A stretch of DNA of 11,607 bases, taken from NCBI GenBank assembly GCA_934394595.1, contig CAKRRX010000080.1:1-11607 (forward strand), given 5' to 3'. Source of the DNA: an uncultured Blautia sp. Its GTDB lineage: Bacteria; Bacillota; Clostridia; Lachnospirales; Lachnospiraceae. Both the position numbers and the translations under genes were made by a program. Shown here piece by piece: positions 1 to 7,184 of the stretch. A model generated the notes under the pieces. That model made no database searches, had not been told where the DNA came from, and saw only the letters and a program-made list of their open reading frames with translations. Positions within the stretch are counted from its first letter, which is position 1, and each line of letters opens with the position of its first letter.

Positions 1-441
1 CAGATCGCCGAAGAGATCGAGGAAAAGAAGGCGGATGTGTGCCTCATAGCATTGCTGGACACTCTTGAATATCTGAAAAAAGGCGGGCGCGTCTCCAAGA
101 CAACTGCATTTGCCGGCGGTATTCTTAACATCAAGCCTGTGCTTACCATTCAGGACGGAGAAGTCGTTGTTATCGGAAAAGCACGCGGCTCGAAGCAGGG
201 CAACAACCTGCTCGTAGAAAAGATACATAACAGCGGCGGCATAGATTTTTCAATGCCGATACTGCTTGGCTATTCCGGATTGAGTGACGTGTTCCTGAAA
301 AAGTATGTAGAGGACAGCCGCGCGCTCTGGCAGGATGGAACTGATGCGCTTGATTCCACTTTGCTGTGCAGCGTTATCGGAACGCATACCGGCCCCGGTG
401 TTGTTGCCGTTGCGTTTTTCAAAAAAAGCAGCGCACGATGA
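1..441 (+). CDS. DegV family protein, C-terminal part (5' end outside window)
   Basis: The reading frame is open from the first base and ends at TGA 439-441, giving about 146 residues of C-terminal sequence. The stretch LDTLEYLKKGGRVSK, followed by AGGILNIKPVLTIQDGEV and a KARGSKQ segment, is the typical second half of DegV proteins, which bind a fatty acid in a cleft between two domains. In Firmicutes some members (FakB) present that fatty acid to the FakA kinase for phospholipid synthesis; which subgroup this one belongs to cannot be told from the fragment. The first Met in frame (position 37) is internal, not a start. The gene is followed by a good terminator and seems unrelated to the sugar operon. 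Confidence 0.9.
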   Translation, partial: QIAEEIEEKKADVCLIALLDTLEYLKKGGRVSKTTAFAGGILNIKPVLTIQDGEVVVIGKARGSKQGNNLLVEKIHNSGGIDFSMPILLGYSGLSDVFLKKYVEDSRALWQDGTDALDSTLLCSVIGTHTGPGVVAVAFFKKSSAR

Positions 442-492
442 TGAAGCTCCAAGATGATCTATGAACTGTAAACTATGTAGCCTATAAAATAG

Positions 493-529
493 ACAGACCT
501 GTGAAGCGTTTCGCTTGTGGGTCTGTTTT
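493..529 (+). terminator. Rho-independent terminator after the degV-like gene
   Basis: ACAGACC (493-499) pairs with GGTCTGT (520-526), and an inner AAGCG/CGCTT stem closes a short TTT loop. The stem runs straight into TTTT (526-529). It lies about 50 bases after the degV stop codon, in the right orientation to end that transcript. Confidence 0.75.
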
Positions 530-583
530 ACTATACATTAGACAGCAGATTTTACCGTTTCATTATTGGAAGCAGTCATGTAA

Positions 584-626
584 AGCAGAGCTTGCATACC
601 GAATTTCGCACGGTGCAAGCTCTGCT
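584..626 (-). terminator. Strong inverted repeat, probable terminator of the LacI gene
   Basis: AGCAGAGCTTGCA (584-596) is perfectly complementary to TGCAAGCTCTGCT (614-626), and CCG/CGG (599-601/611-613) extends the stem around a 9-base loop. It lies about 60 bases past the stop of the minus-strand LacI gene. Read on that strand the stem is followed by only a short T run (TTTAC), so termination is plausible but not textbook. On the plus strand there is no T tract after the stem. It could serve as a barrier between two converging transcripts. Confidence 0.5.
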
Positions 627-684
627 TGCTTGTAAAAATGAAAAAATGAACCTGTTTCGCATACACATCAAAATATGCGTAGAA

Positions 685-1764
685 TCAATCTGCGTGGGCG
701 GCGCGGATATCCTTTGTAGAGCTGCGCACCTTCAGTACGCAGGGGTATTTGAATTCCATGGAAGAAATGATACGGCTGTCGCTCTCCATGGCGGAGATCA
801 GCATCTGGCAAGCTGTATAGCCCATGTTGCTCGAGGGCATCTCCACCGTTGTGAGCGGCGGGAAGATCATCTCGGAATACATGATGTTATCCAGCCCAAT
901 CACGGAAATGTCCCCCGGCACGGAAACACCGGACTGATTGAGCGCCTGGATGACGCCGTAGGCCGAAAGGTCGTTTATCGCGATGATGGCGGTGTAGCCA
1001 AGCTGCTTGTAATCCCGCTGTTTGGCAAGCTGCTTGCCGACCTCAAATTCGTACTGACCTGTCAATGATTCGCTCTCGACCTCGGCGGTGTAAACGTCGC
1101 TGTCGGTAAAGCGGATACCGCTTTGCCTGAGCTCATCACGCACCCCGGCCAGAACCTTCTGCCTGAACTTTTTCGTTATCGGCGTCGAGAGAAAGGCGAT
1201 CTTCCTGTGGCCGTAGTCCACAAGGTGCCTTGCCGCCATGCGCCCGCCGAGGTAGCTGTCGGAGACGGCGTTGATGGCATTGTCAAGCTCGAACTCTGCC
1301 TCAAGCAGCGCGACCTGCCCGCCGGAGTCGATATAATGCTTGAGTGTGTCCGGGCTCGTGTCCACGGAGACGATGAGCAGAGACATGACGCGGCTGTGCA
1401 GCAGGAACATGATGCTGCTGCGCTCCTGCTCTATGCTTCTGTGAGAGGAGAACAGGCGTATCTCGTGCCCGTTCACCATGGCGGCGGATTCAATGCCGAA
1501 GACGACCTGATTGTAAAACGGATTCTGCAGGGACGGCACGATGATGCCGATAGCTCCGCTGGAATTGCTGCGCAGGAGCTGACCGAAAATATTCGGCACA
1601 TAGTTGAGCTCCTTGGCGGCGGCGAGGACGCGCTTCCTGACCTCGCCGCTGACAGGGTACTTTGAGCCGCTGAGCACTCTGGATGCGGACGCGACCGAGA
1701 CCCCGGCGCGCGCGGCGACGTCGGAGAGGTTCGCGCCAACGGATGGCTGCTTCATTAAGTTCAC
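685..1764 (-). CDS. LacI/GalR-family transcriptional regulator
   Basis: This is a cytoplasmic sugar-responsive regulator of about 359 residues, a normal length for the family. The N-terminal helix-turn-helix (residues 13-32, NLSDVAARAGVSVASASRVL) is followed by the hinge region (about 60-70) and a periplasmic-binding-protein-like effector domain beginning AIGIIVPSLQNPFY (71-84). The late VPGDISVIGLDN segment (282-293) is a family signature. The recognition helix reads ASASRVL where most members have TVSRVL. I chose GTG at 1764 because AAAGGAAAG lies at good spacing before it; ATG at 1755 is the alternative but is too far from that site. An upstream in-frame ATG (1848) would add a hydrophobic stretch foreign to the family and would lie upstream of the predicted promoter. 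The gene is divergent from the TRAP/catabolic operon, and palindromes at both promoters suggest it represses that operon and itself. Its effector is unknown, perhaps the imported sugar acid or an intermediate. Confidence 0.92.
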   Translation of the reverse strand: MNLMKQPSVGANLSDVAARAGVSVASASRVLSGSKYPVSGEVRKRVLAAAKELNYVPNIFGQLLRSNSSGAIGIIVPSLQNPFYNQVVFGIESAAMVNGHEIRLFSSHRSIEQERSSIMFLLHSRVMSLLIVSVDTSPDTLKHYIDSGGQVALLEAEFELDNAINAVSDSYLGGRMAARHLVDYGHRKIAFLSTPITKKFRQKVLAGVRDELRQSGIRFTDSDVYTAEVESESLTGQYEFEVGKQLAKQRDYKQLGYTAIIAINDLSAYGVIQALNQSGVSVPGDISVIGLDNIMYSEMIFPPLTTVEMPSSNMGYTACQMLISAMESDSRIISSMEFKYPCVLKVRSSTKDIRAAHAD

Positions 1765-1788
1765 CGTCTTTCCTTTTTTCTGTAGTAT

Positions 1789-1817
1789 ATAGTAAATCAA
1801 CGTAAAGAAAACGTCAA
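1789..1817 (-). promoter_or_regulatory. Predicted sigma-A-type promoter of the LacI gene
   Basis: On the minus strand, -35 TTGACG (1817-1812) and -10 TACTAT (1794-1789) are separated by 17 bases. Transcription would start near 1782, about 18 bases before the chosen GTG. The -35 hexamer overlaps a 9-base operator half site, AGAAAACGT (1806-1814 on the plus strand). Confidence 0.65.
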
Positions 1818-1823
1818 GAAAAA

Positions 1824-1837
1824 AGAAAAGGTTTTCT
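1824..1837. promoter_or_regulatory. Second operator-like palindrome upstream of the LacI gene
   Basis: AGAAAAGGTTTTCT matches the operon palindrome AGAAAACGTTTTCT at 13 of 14 bases, with GG in place of CG at the centre. It lies just upstream of the predicted lacI -35 box, and its centre is 149 bases from the other palindrome. Autoregulation, or looping between the two sites, is an inference. Confidence 0.6.
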
Positions 1838-1967
1838 ATAAAAGTCAAGCTTTTTAAATGTCGAAATCTTTAAGAGACTTTGAACACGCTCAAAAATGTC
1901 GGCTTCCTTATGCTATTTTTACAAAAAAGAACAAAAAATATTGTTTAGAAAGCAAAAGAAAATACAC

Positions 1968-1996
1968 TTTACAGAAAACGTTTTCTGGTGTATTCT
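1968..1996 (+). promoter_or_regulatory. Predicted promoter of the TRAP/catabolic operon
   Basis: TTTACA (1968-1973) as -35 and TATTCT (1991-1996) as -10 are 17 bases apart, placing the start near 2003 and leaving a leader of about 58 bases. The operator palindrome fills the spacer between the two boxes. A weaker alternative is TTGTTT (1941-1946) with TACACT (1963-1968). Confidence 0.55.
1972..1987. promoter_or_regulatory. LacI-type operator in the operon promoter
   Basis: CAGAAAACGTTTTCTG is a perfect 16-bp palindrome with the central CG step typical of LacI-family sites. It sits between the predicted -35 and -10 boxes, where binding would block RNA polymerase. The adjacent LacI gene is the most likely binder. 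A CcpA-like global regulator is a weaker option, since the outer bases differ from the usual TG...CA of catabolite-responsive elements. Confidence 0.7.
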
Positions 1997-2060
1997 CAAA
2001 TCATGATGCGGCGGCAGATATAACCCCGCACAGACAAACAACTTTTACAGGAGGAAGAAA

Positions 2061-3083
2061 ATGAAAAAAACACTGGCGATGATCCTTTGCCTCGTTCTCT
2101 GCGCAGCTCTGTTCGCAGGCTGCGGCAGCACCGCTAAAGCTCCCGCTGCGGCCCCCGCGGCAGACAGCGCAGCCGATGCGGCACCCGCAGAGGCAATAAC
2201 CCTCAAGCTCGCCGACAACGGCGCAGACACCATGCCCAACGTTATCGCGGCGCGCAAGTTTGCTGAGCTCGCGAACGAGTACACCAACGGCACTGTCACC
2301 GTTGAGGTTTTCAGCAACGGCGTTCTCGGTGACGAAGCTTCCGTCGCTGACCAGCTCCAGGCCGGCACCCTCGACATGGCTCGTATCTCCACCACCGGTA
2401 TGGCTCCCAGCTGCCCCGCACTCAGAGCAGCCTCCATGCCTTTCCTCTTCGCTACCGATCAGGCAAAGTATGACGCATTCGACGGCGAGTTCGGTCAGGC
2501 TCTGACTGAGGCAGTCCTTGAGGACACCGGCATTGTGAACCTCACCTACTTTTTCGCGACCGCACGTTCCTTCTATACCGTTGACAAGCCCATCACCTGC
2601 GTTGCAGACATGGCCGGCCTGAAGATCCGCTCTCAGGAAGACCCCATCGTCATGGCTATGTTCGAGGCTCTCGGCGCGAAGGCCACCCCGATGAACTACT
2701 CCGAAGTCTACTCCGCACTCGAGACCAAGATCGTTGACGGCGCAGAGAACGACATGACCTCTTACTACACCTCCGGCCACTATGAGGTCGCTCCTTACTA
2801 CAGCCTTGATAAGCACACCGCTCTCGGCTCCCTCTTCTGCATCAGCGGCAAGGCATGGGATTCCCTCAGCGCAGATCAGCAGGATGCACTCAAGAAGGCC
2901 GCTCAGGAAGCCTCCATGTACGACCGCGAGCTGCTTGAGACCTCCGAAGCTGAGTCCCGCGCAGCTGTCGAAGCAGGCGGCGCGACCATCATCGACGTCG
3001 ACATTTCCGAATTCCAGGATGCTTGCAGCAGCGTTTACGAACTGTACCCCGAGCTCAAGGAGTACCTTGACCTGATCAAGTAA
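2061..3083 (+). CDS. dctP: TRAP transporter solute-binding lipoprotein (DctP family)
   Basis: This is the extracellular binding subunit of a tripartite ATP-independent (ion-driven) transporter, 340 residues long. A signal peptide (1-20) ends in the lipobox FAGC with lipidated Cys21, as expected for a Gram-positive lipoprotein, followed by an Ala/Pro-rich linker (about 24-45). The DctP domain starts at ITLKLADNG. KIRSQEDP (188-195) carries Arg190, the position that binds the substrate carboxylate in characterised members such as SiaP; DGAEN (226-230) carries the matching Asn230, and Arg169 may be a second contact. An acidic ligand is therefore expected. The start has a perfect AGGAGG at 2049-2054. 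It is the first gene of the operon and is followed by a strong hairpin, which may keep its product in excess over the membrane subunits. The exact ligand cannot be read from sequence; a sugar acid fits the downstream enzymes. Confidence 0.95.
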   Translation: MKKTLAMILCLVLCAALFAGCGSTAKAPAAAPAADSAADAAPAEAITLKLADNGADTMPNVIAARKFAELANEYTNGTVTVEVFSNGVLGDEASVADQLQAGTLDMARISTTGMAPSCPALRAASMPFLFATDQAKYDAFDGEFGQALTEAVLEDTGIVNLTYFFATARSFYTVDKPITCVADMAGLKIRSQEDPIVMAMFEALGAKATPMNYSEVYSALETKIVDGAENDMTSYYTSGHYEVAPYYSLDKHTALGSLFCISGKAWDSLSADQQDALKKAAQEASMYDRELLETSEAESRAAVEAGGATIIDVDISEFQDACSSVYELYPELKEYLDLIK

Positions 3084-3111
3084 TAGGCCTCGGACACAGA
3101 CGACACTTTCC

Positions 3112-3142
3112 GTATAACGAGAGCATTCCGCTCTCGTTATAC
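3112..3142 (+). terminator. Intercistronic hairpin between dctP and dctQ
   Basis: GTATAACGAGAGC (3112-3124) and GCTCTCGTTATAC (3130-3142) form a perfect 13-bp stem with a 5-base ATTCC loop, about 30 bases after the dctP stop. It is followed by ATTT and then A residues, so the T tract is poor. Partial termination or 3'-end protection of the dctP message is more likely than a full stop. Stem-loops of this kind are common after binding-protein genes of transport operons. Confidence 0.6.
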
Positions 3143-3162
3143 ATTTAAAAAGGGGTTTTATA

Positions 3163-3708
3163 ATGAAATTTGTCGACAAAGCAGATTCTTTTTTCAAGAA
3201 AATAATAAAAGTCGAAAAGGCTTTAGGCGCGCTGTCACTGTTTATAATGCTGGTCATTTGCTTCAGCGCGGTCATAATGAGATATGTTTTCAACGACCCG
3301 TGGACATGGAGCGAAGAGGTCATCCTCGTCATCCTTGTTATCTTCGGCTATCTCTGCATTTCAATTGACGTTTATAACGATGAGCATATCGCTCTCACGT
3401 TCCTGTATAACGCAGTACCCAAGTGGGCAAAGACAGCCTTGGACTGCCTGCGCCACGTTCTTATCGGGGGCTTTTTCCTCCTTATGGCTAAATACGGAGT
3501 TCAGATATACCAGATAAAGGCAAACAAGCAGCTGGCTGCGACCGGTTGGTCTCAGGGCATTGTTTATTTCGCGCAGGTAGTGGTTTCCGTTCTGGTGGTT
3601 TTCTTCTGCGTGATGAATCTTTTGAAGGTCATTGTCCACAGCGCGGACAAGAAGGAAGATAGCGCCGCGCAGCAGACTGAAACTGAAAATGGAGGCGAAA
3701 ACGTATGA
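3163..3708 (+). CDS. dctQ: TRAP transporter small permease subunit (DctQ family)
   Basis: This is the small integral-membrane subunit of the TRAP transporter, 181 residues, with four predicted membrane helices at about 20-41, 51-71, 94-115 and 131-154. The motif MRYVFNDPWTWSEEV (39-53) after the first helix is characteristic of DctQ. The C-terminal tail (about 160-181) is polar and charged. An AAAAAGGGG ribosome site ends 7 bases before the ATG. Its stop codon overlaps the dctM start (ATGA at 3705-3708), indicating translational coupling. The subunit pairs with DctM to form the membrane domain that docks the loaded binding protein. It is somewhat more AT-rich than its neighbours. Confidence 0.93.
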   Translation: MKFVDKADSFFKKIIKVEKALGALSLFIMLVICFSAVIMRYVFNDPWTWSEEVILVILVIFGYLCISIDVYNDEHIALTFLYNAVPKWAKTALDCLRHVLIGGFFLLMAKYGVQIYQIKANKQLAATGWSQGIVYFAQVVVSVLVVFFCVMNLLKVIVHSADKKEDSAAQQTETENGGENV

Positions 3709-5012
3709 GCACAGTTACAACCGGCATCCTTATTCTTTTCGGCACGCTCCTGGTGCTTATCTGCCTGCGCATACCCATAGCCTTCTCGCTCGGTATCGCG
3801 GCGGTCGTCAGCGCGCTCTACCTTGATATCCCCCTGCTCAACATCTTCATGAAGATGGTCACGAGCATGCAGAGCTTCGTCATAATCGCGGCTCCGTTCT
3901 TCATCGTCATGGCACAGATCATGTGCGACGGCGGCGTCACCAAGAAGCTCATGAACTTCTGCAACCTTATCGTCGGCCGCATCCGCGGCGGCACGGCGCT
4001 GGTGAACATCATCGTCTCCATGCTCTTCGGCGGCATCTCCGGCAGCTCTACTGCCGACGTTTCCTCCATCGGCGCTATGCTCATCCCCGCAATGGTGGAT
4101 GAGGGCTATGACGCGGACTATTCCGTCGCCGTTACCGTTACCTCCTCCCTTGAGGGCGTCATGATCCCGCCCAGCCAGAACATGCTGTTCTACGCCGTGG
4201 CGGCCGGCAGCGGCCTGTCCATAAGCACTCTGCTTATCTGCGGCTATATCCCCGGTGTTCTTCTCACGCTCGGCCTGTGCATCCCCGCTCTCATCATCGC
4301 GAAGAAGCGCAACTACCCCATCATGGTCGTCAACACCCAGGGGCAGAAGCTGAGGATCGTCTTTGAGGCGCTTGCCGGCCTGATGGCTATCGTCATCATT
4401 GTCGTCAGCACCACCTGCGGTATATGCTCGGCTACCGAGTCCGCCGCTATCGCTGCGGTTTACGCTCTGCTGGTTTCTGTTTTCATTTACAAGTCCCTGA
4501 CCTTCAAGCAGTTTGTAAACTCCTTCTTTTCCGCGCTTCCGATCATGGCAATGTCTCTTGCTATCATCGCCTGCTCCAACGCGTTCAGCTACGTGATGAG
4601 CTACCTCAAAGTGCCTGAGCTCCTCAGCAACGCCGTTCTCAGCATTTCCCATAACCCCAACGTCATCATCCTTCTCATGCTCATGCTGATGATCCTGCTG
4701 GGCTGCTTCATGGATATGGGCGTTCTGATCTTTGTCTCCACGCCTATCCTTTATCCTCTGGCTGTCGGCACCCTCGGCATGAACCCGTACCACTTCGGCG
4801 TCGTGCTGGTGTTCGGCTTTGCTATAGGTCTCTGCACTCCCCCTGTCGGTACCTCGCTGTTCCTCGGCTGCAAGATCGGCAAGATATCGGTGGAAAGCTC
4901 GCTCAAGGCTTTCATACCGTTCTATCTTATCATGCTCATGCTGCTGTTCGTCTTCGCATATGTTCCCGAGGCGTCTCTCTGCCTACCGAGGTGGCTGGGC
5001 CTTACGGTATAA
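3705..5012 (+). CDS. dctM: TRAP transporter large permease subunit (DctM family)
   Basis: This 435-residue polytopic membrane protein is the transport-active subunit, which couples solute import to an ion gradient (usually Na+). It is hydrophobic along its whole length, with about a dozen membrane segments. Family motifs in order: AAPFFIVMAQIM (62-73), GGISGSSTADVSSIGAMLIPAM (109-130), SSLEGVMIPPSQNM (147-160), GCFMDMG (333-339) and the conserved GLCTPPVGTSLF (375-386). In characterised members the SGSSxAD and TPPVGT regions form helical-hairpin loops around the substrate and sodium sites. The start overlaps the dctQ stop by four bases, with GGAGG at 3691-3695 upstream. A 20-base gap separates it from the epimerase gene, so transporter and enzymes are very probably co-transcribed. 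Confidence 0.95.
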   Translation: MSTVTTGILILFGTLLVLICLRIPIAFSLGIAAVVSALYLDIPLLNIFMKMVTSMQSFVIIAAPFFIVMAQIMCDGGVTKKLMNFCNLIVGRIRGGTALVNIIVSMLFGGISGSSTADVSSIGAMLIPAMVDEGYDADYSVAVTVTSSLEGVMIPPSQNMLFYAVAAGSGLSISTLLICGYIPGVLLTLGLCIPALIIAKKRNYPIMVVNTQGQKLRIVFEALAGLMAIVIIVVSTTCGICSATESAAIAAVYALLVSVFIYKSLTFKQFVNSFFSALPIMAMSLAIIACSNAFSYVMSYLKVPELLSNAVLSISHNPNVIILLMLMLMILLGCFMDMGVLIFVSTPILYPLAVGTLGMNPYHFGVVLVFGFAIGLCTPPVGTSLFLGCKIGKISVESSLKAFIPFYLIMLMLLFVFAYVPEASLCLPRWLGLTV

Positions 5013-5032
5013 GTGTGGCATGGCGGTGAACA

Positions 5033-6325
5033 ATGGTCATCAACGAATTTTCACTGAAGGCGCTTACCGGGTTCTATGAGAACGAACTGGTAAACAACTT
5101 CCTCAGCTTCTGGCTTCCCAGGTGCGAGGACAAGGAAAACGGCGGCTTTCTCAACTGCTTTGACAATAAGGGAGAGCACCTCGTTTCCAAAAACAAGTAT
5201 TGCTGGAGTCAAGGCCGCTTTGTCTGGATCTTCTCGAAGCTTGCCTCCACCGAGGCGCCCATTTTCTCGGACGCGCAGCGGGCGGAATTTCTGAGGCTCG
5301 CCAAGAACGGCGCGGACTTTCTCGAAGCGCATGCGCTCATCCCGGGCAGGGATATATGCTCCTTCCTGCTCGATGAAAAGGGAAACCCCATCCTCGTCGA
5401 CGGCGCTGACAGGCTCGATATGAGCATCTATGCCGACTGCTTTGTGATAGCCGGCATGGCGATGTTCGCGCTCCAGTCGGGCGAGGAGGGAAAGTACAGG
5501 TTCGCGAAGGATCTCTATCTCTCCGTCCTCGACAGAGTGGAAAGAAACGACTTCCAGACGCTCCCGTACCCCCTGTCCAAGAGCCTGCGCGCGCACGGGA
5601 TACCTATGATCCTCTCCAACATTTCAAAGGATATCCACTTTGCGGCAAAGCGCTTTGAGCCGGAGTATGCCGGTACCGCGGCGGAGAATATGTGGCGCTT
5701 CTCGAGCGACACGCTCAGCCACTTCATGGACGGCGATCACCTTATACATGAGGTGATAACGGCGGATAACAGGTTCTTCCCCCAGACTCTGGGCAATCAC
5801 ATCAACCCCGGCCACTCCATCGAGGACGCGTGGTTCATGCTTGACTCGGCGGAGATAAACGGGCACAGCGAGAGCTTTGCGGATATCTTCCAAATGGTAC
5901 TCTCCACGCTCGATGCGGGCTGGGATGAGCAGTACGGCGGCATCCTGCATTTCGCCTCCGTCCGCGGCGGCGAGCCTGACGGGGACAACAGCGGCTTTGA
6001 AACCGAGCCCATGTCCGTGCAGCTCAGCGGCTGGGGCGATAAGCTCTGGTGGCCGCACTCCGAGGCGCTGTACACGACGCTGCGCTGCTATGCGCAGTCC
6101 GGTGACGCGCGCTTCCTGGATTGGCACGAGAGGGTGTTCAACTATGCCTACAGCACCTTCCCCAATACCGACCCGAACATAAGAGAATGGGTACAGATCC
6201 GCGAGCGCAGCGGCGACGCCTGCGAGAAGGTCGTCGCGCTGCCGGTAAAGGATCCGTACCACGTAATGAGAAACCTAATCTTGATAATAGAGCTGCTGTA
6301 TAAGATCGCAGCCGGAGAACAGTGA
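5033..6325 (+). CDS. N-acylglucosamine 2-epimerase (AGE) family protein
   Basis: This 430-residue cytoplasmic protein belongs to the (alpha/alpha)6-barrel AGE family, which interconverts 2-acetamido sugars such as GlcNAc and ManNAc, or epimerises free sugars at C2. Visible family features: GRFVW with Arg62; NPGHSIEDAWFML (258-270) with His261 and Glu264, matching the HPGHxxEW-type motif; DEQYGGILHFA (298-308); LWWPHSEALY (338-347) with His342 and Glu344; and DPYHVMRN (407-414) with His410. The conserved Arg/His/Glu set implies an active enzyme. The length is slightly above the usual 390-410. The start at 5033 has only a weak GGCGGTGA site, so coupling to dctM is likely. The stop overlaps the next start (TGATG). 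Its place between a carboxylate transporter and NagB/NagA-like enzymes suggests a 2-acetamido sugar acid as substrate. A cellobiose- or mannose-type epimerase cannot be excluded. Confidence 0.88.
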   Translation: MVINEFSLKALTGFYENELVNNFLSFWLPRCEDKENGGFLNCFDNKGEHLVSKNKYCWSQGRFVWIFSKLASTEAPIFSDAQRAEFLRLAKNGADFLEAHALIPGRDICSFLLDEKGNPILVDGADRLDMSIYADCFVIAGMAMFALQSGEEGKYRFAKDLYLSVLDRVERNDFQTLPYPLSKSLRAHGIPMILSNISKDIHFAAKRFEPEYAGTAAENMWRFSSDTLSHFMDGDHLIHEVITADNRFFPQTLGNHINPGHSIEDAWFMLDSAEINGHSESFADIFQMVLSTLDAGWDEQYGGILHFASVRGGEPDGDNSGFETEPMSVQLSGWGDKLWWPHSEALYTTLRCYAQSGDARFLDWHERVFNYAYSTFPNTDPNIREWVQIRERSGDACEKVVALPVKDPYHVMRNLILIIELLYKIAAGEQ

Positions 6326-7080
6326 TGAAAAAAGAATTTTTCGTAGATAAACTTCGCGTTGTAATTACGGACACCCGAGATGAGATGGGCGCGGCAGCAG
6401 CTTCCGACGCGGCAGAGTACATGCGCGCGCAGATAGCAAAGCTCGGCGGCATCTCCGCCATCTTTGCCGCGGCGCCCTCGCAGAACGAGGTGCTCGAGCA
6501 TGTGAGCCATGCGGATATTGACTGGAGCAAGGTCACGGCGTATCATATGGATGAGTATGTCGGCCTCGCGCCTGACGCCCCGCAGCGCTTCGCAAGGTAT
6601 CTGGATGAGCATATCTTCTCGAAGGTGAACTTCGGCAAGGTCAACTATCTTGCCGGAGACGACGGGAAGCTCAACCCCGTCTATAGCGACATGTTCACCC
6701 ACAACCGCGCGGATATATGCTTCATGGGCATCGGTGAAAACGGGCACATCGCCTTTAACGATCCCCCTGTTGCCGACCTCTTTGACGATAACTTTGCCAA
6801 GGAAGTGAAGCTGGACGATGTCTGCCGCATGCAGCAGGTACACGACGGCTGCTTTGCAAGCTTTGACCTTGTCCCCGAGAAGGCCATCACGCTTACCGTG
6901 CCTACCCTCCTGCGCACGAGCAAGCTGATCTGCGCCGTTCCCGGTTCGACGAAGGCAAAGGCCGCGTATGATATGCTCAACGGCCCCATCGGCGTTGAGT
7001 GCCCCGCGTCATCGCTCAGACTGCACCCCGACGCGACTCTGTATCTGGACGCTGACGCCGCGGCGCTGCTGAAGGTATAA
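6325..7080 (+). CDS. NagB-like amino-sugar isomerase/deaminase, atypical
   Basis: This 251-residue protein belongs to the glucosamine-6-phosphate isomerase/6-phosphogluconolactonase family. NagB enzymes convert GlcN6P to fructose-6-P and ammonia. HMDEYVGL (74-81), containing the catalytic-base Asp76, and GIGENGHIAFNDP (135-147), with the ring-opening His141, are clear, as is the GSTKAKA segment with Lys210. Two things differ from canonical NagB: the phosphate-binding loop GxxTGxTP is replaced by FAAAPSQNEVL (47-57), and near residue 174 there is no arginine matching E. coli Arg172. The final Glu of the active-site motif is Asp146. The fold and deamination chemistry look kept, but a 6-phosphate may not be the group recognised. 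ATG at 6325 overlaps the epimerase stop (TGATG) and has GGAG at 6314-6317; GTG at 6322 is a less likely start. Automatic annotation would probably call this glucosamine-6-phosphate deaminase. Confidence 0.87.
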   Translation: MKKEFFVDKLRVVITDTRDEMGAAAASDAAEYMRAQIAKLGGISAIFAAAPSQNEVLEHVSHADIDWSKVTAYHMDEYVGLAPDAPQRFARYLDEHIFSKVNFGKVNYLAGDDGKLNPVYSDMFTHNRADICFMGIGENGHIAFNDPPVADLFDDNFAKEVKLDDVCRMQQVHDGCFASFDLVPEKAITLTVPTLLRTSKLICAVPGSTKAKAAYDMLNGPIGVECPASSLRLHPDATLYLDADAAALLKV

Positions 7081-7085
7081 GCTTC

Positions 7086-7160
7086 ATGCCGTCTCACGGA
7101 AAGCAGGGGAGCCTGCTCACAGGTTTTTCTGTGACAGGCTCCGCTTTCCGCGGGCGGCAT
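7086..7160 (+). repeat. Long imperfect hairpin between the nagB-like and nagA-like genes
   Basis: Paired arms run inward: ATGCCG (7086-7091) with CGGCAT (7155-7160); CGGAAAGC (7097-7104) with GCTTTCCG (7143-7150); GGAGCCTG (7108-7115) with CAGGCTCC (7135-7142); and CACAG (7118-7122) with CTGTG (7129-7133), around a GTTTTT loop. It begins 6 bases after the nagB-like stop. A run of five T (7169-7173) follows at some distance, so it may act as an attenuator, an RNA-processing site or a message stabiliser. It sits only 25 bases before the nagA-like start. Confidence 0.7.
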
Positions 7161-7184
7161 TTGTACGATTTTTAAAGGAGAGCT

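Noticed and set aside
517..1665. Plus-strand open frames opposite the LacI gene
   Set aside because: They mirror the regulator coding sequence and show no family features or ribosome sites.
1879..1894. Inverted repeat TTTGA-N6-TCAAA in the divergent region
   Set aside because: Five-base arms in AT-rich DNA are expected by chance, and the sequence does not match the LacI-type palindromes.
1972..1987. CcpA catabolite-responsive element
   Set aside because: The core is similar, but the outer bases are AG...CT rather than TG...CA and a local LacI gene with a matching second site explains it better.
1858..2064. Small plus-strand ORF (68 codons) spanning the divergent promoter region
   Set aside because: It lacks a ribosome binding site, covers the operator, promoter and the dctP ribosome site, and has AT-rich non-coding composition.
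2001..4793. Minus-strand open frames of about 440 and 410 codons opposite dctP-dctM
   Set aside because: Composition is low-complexity and family-less, while the plus-strand TRAP genes are certain.
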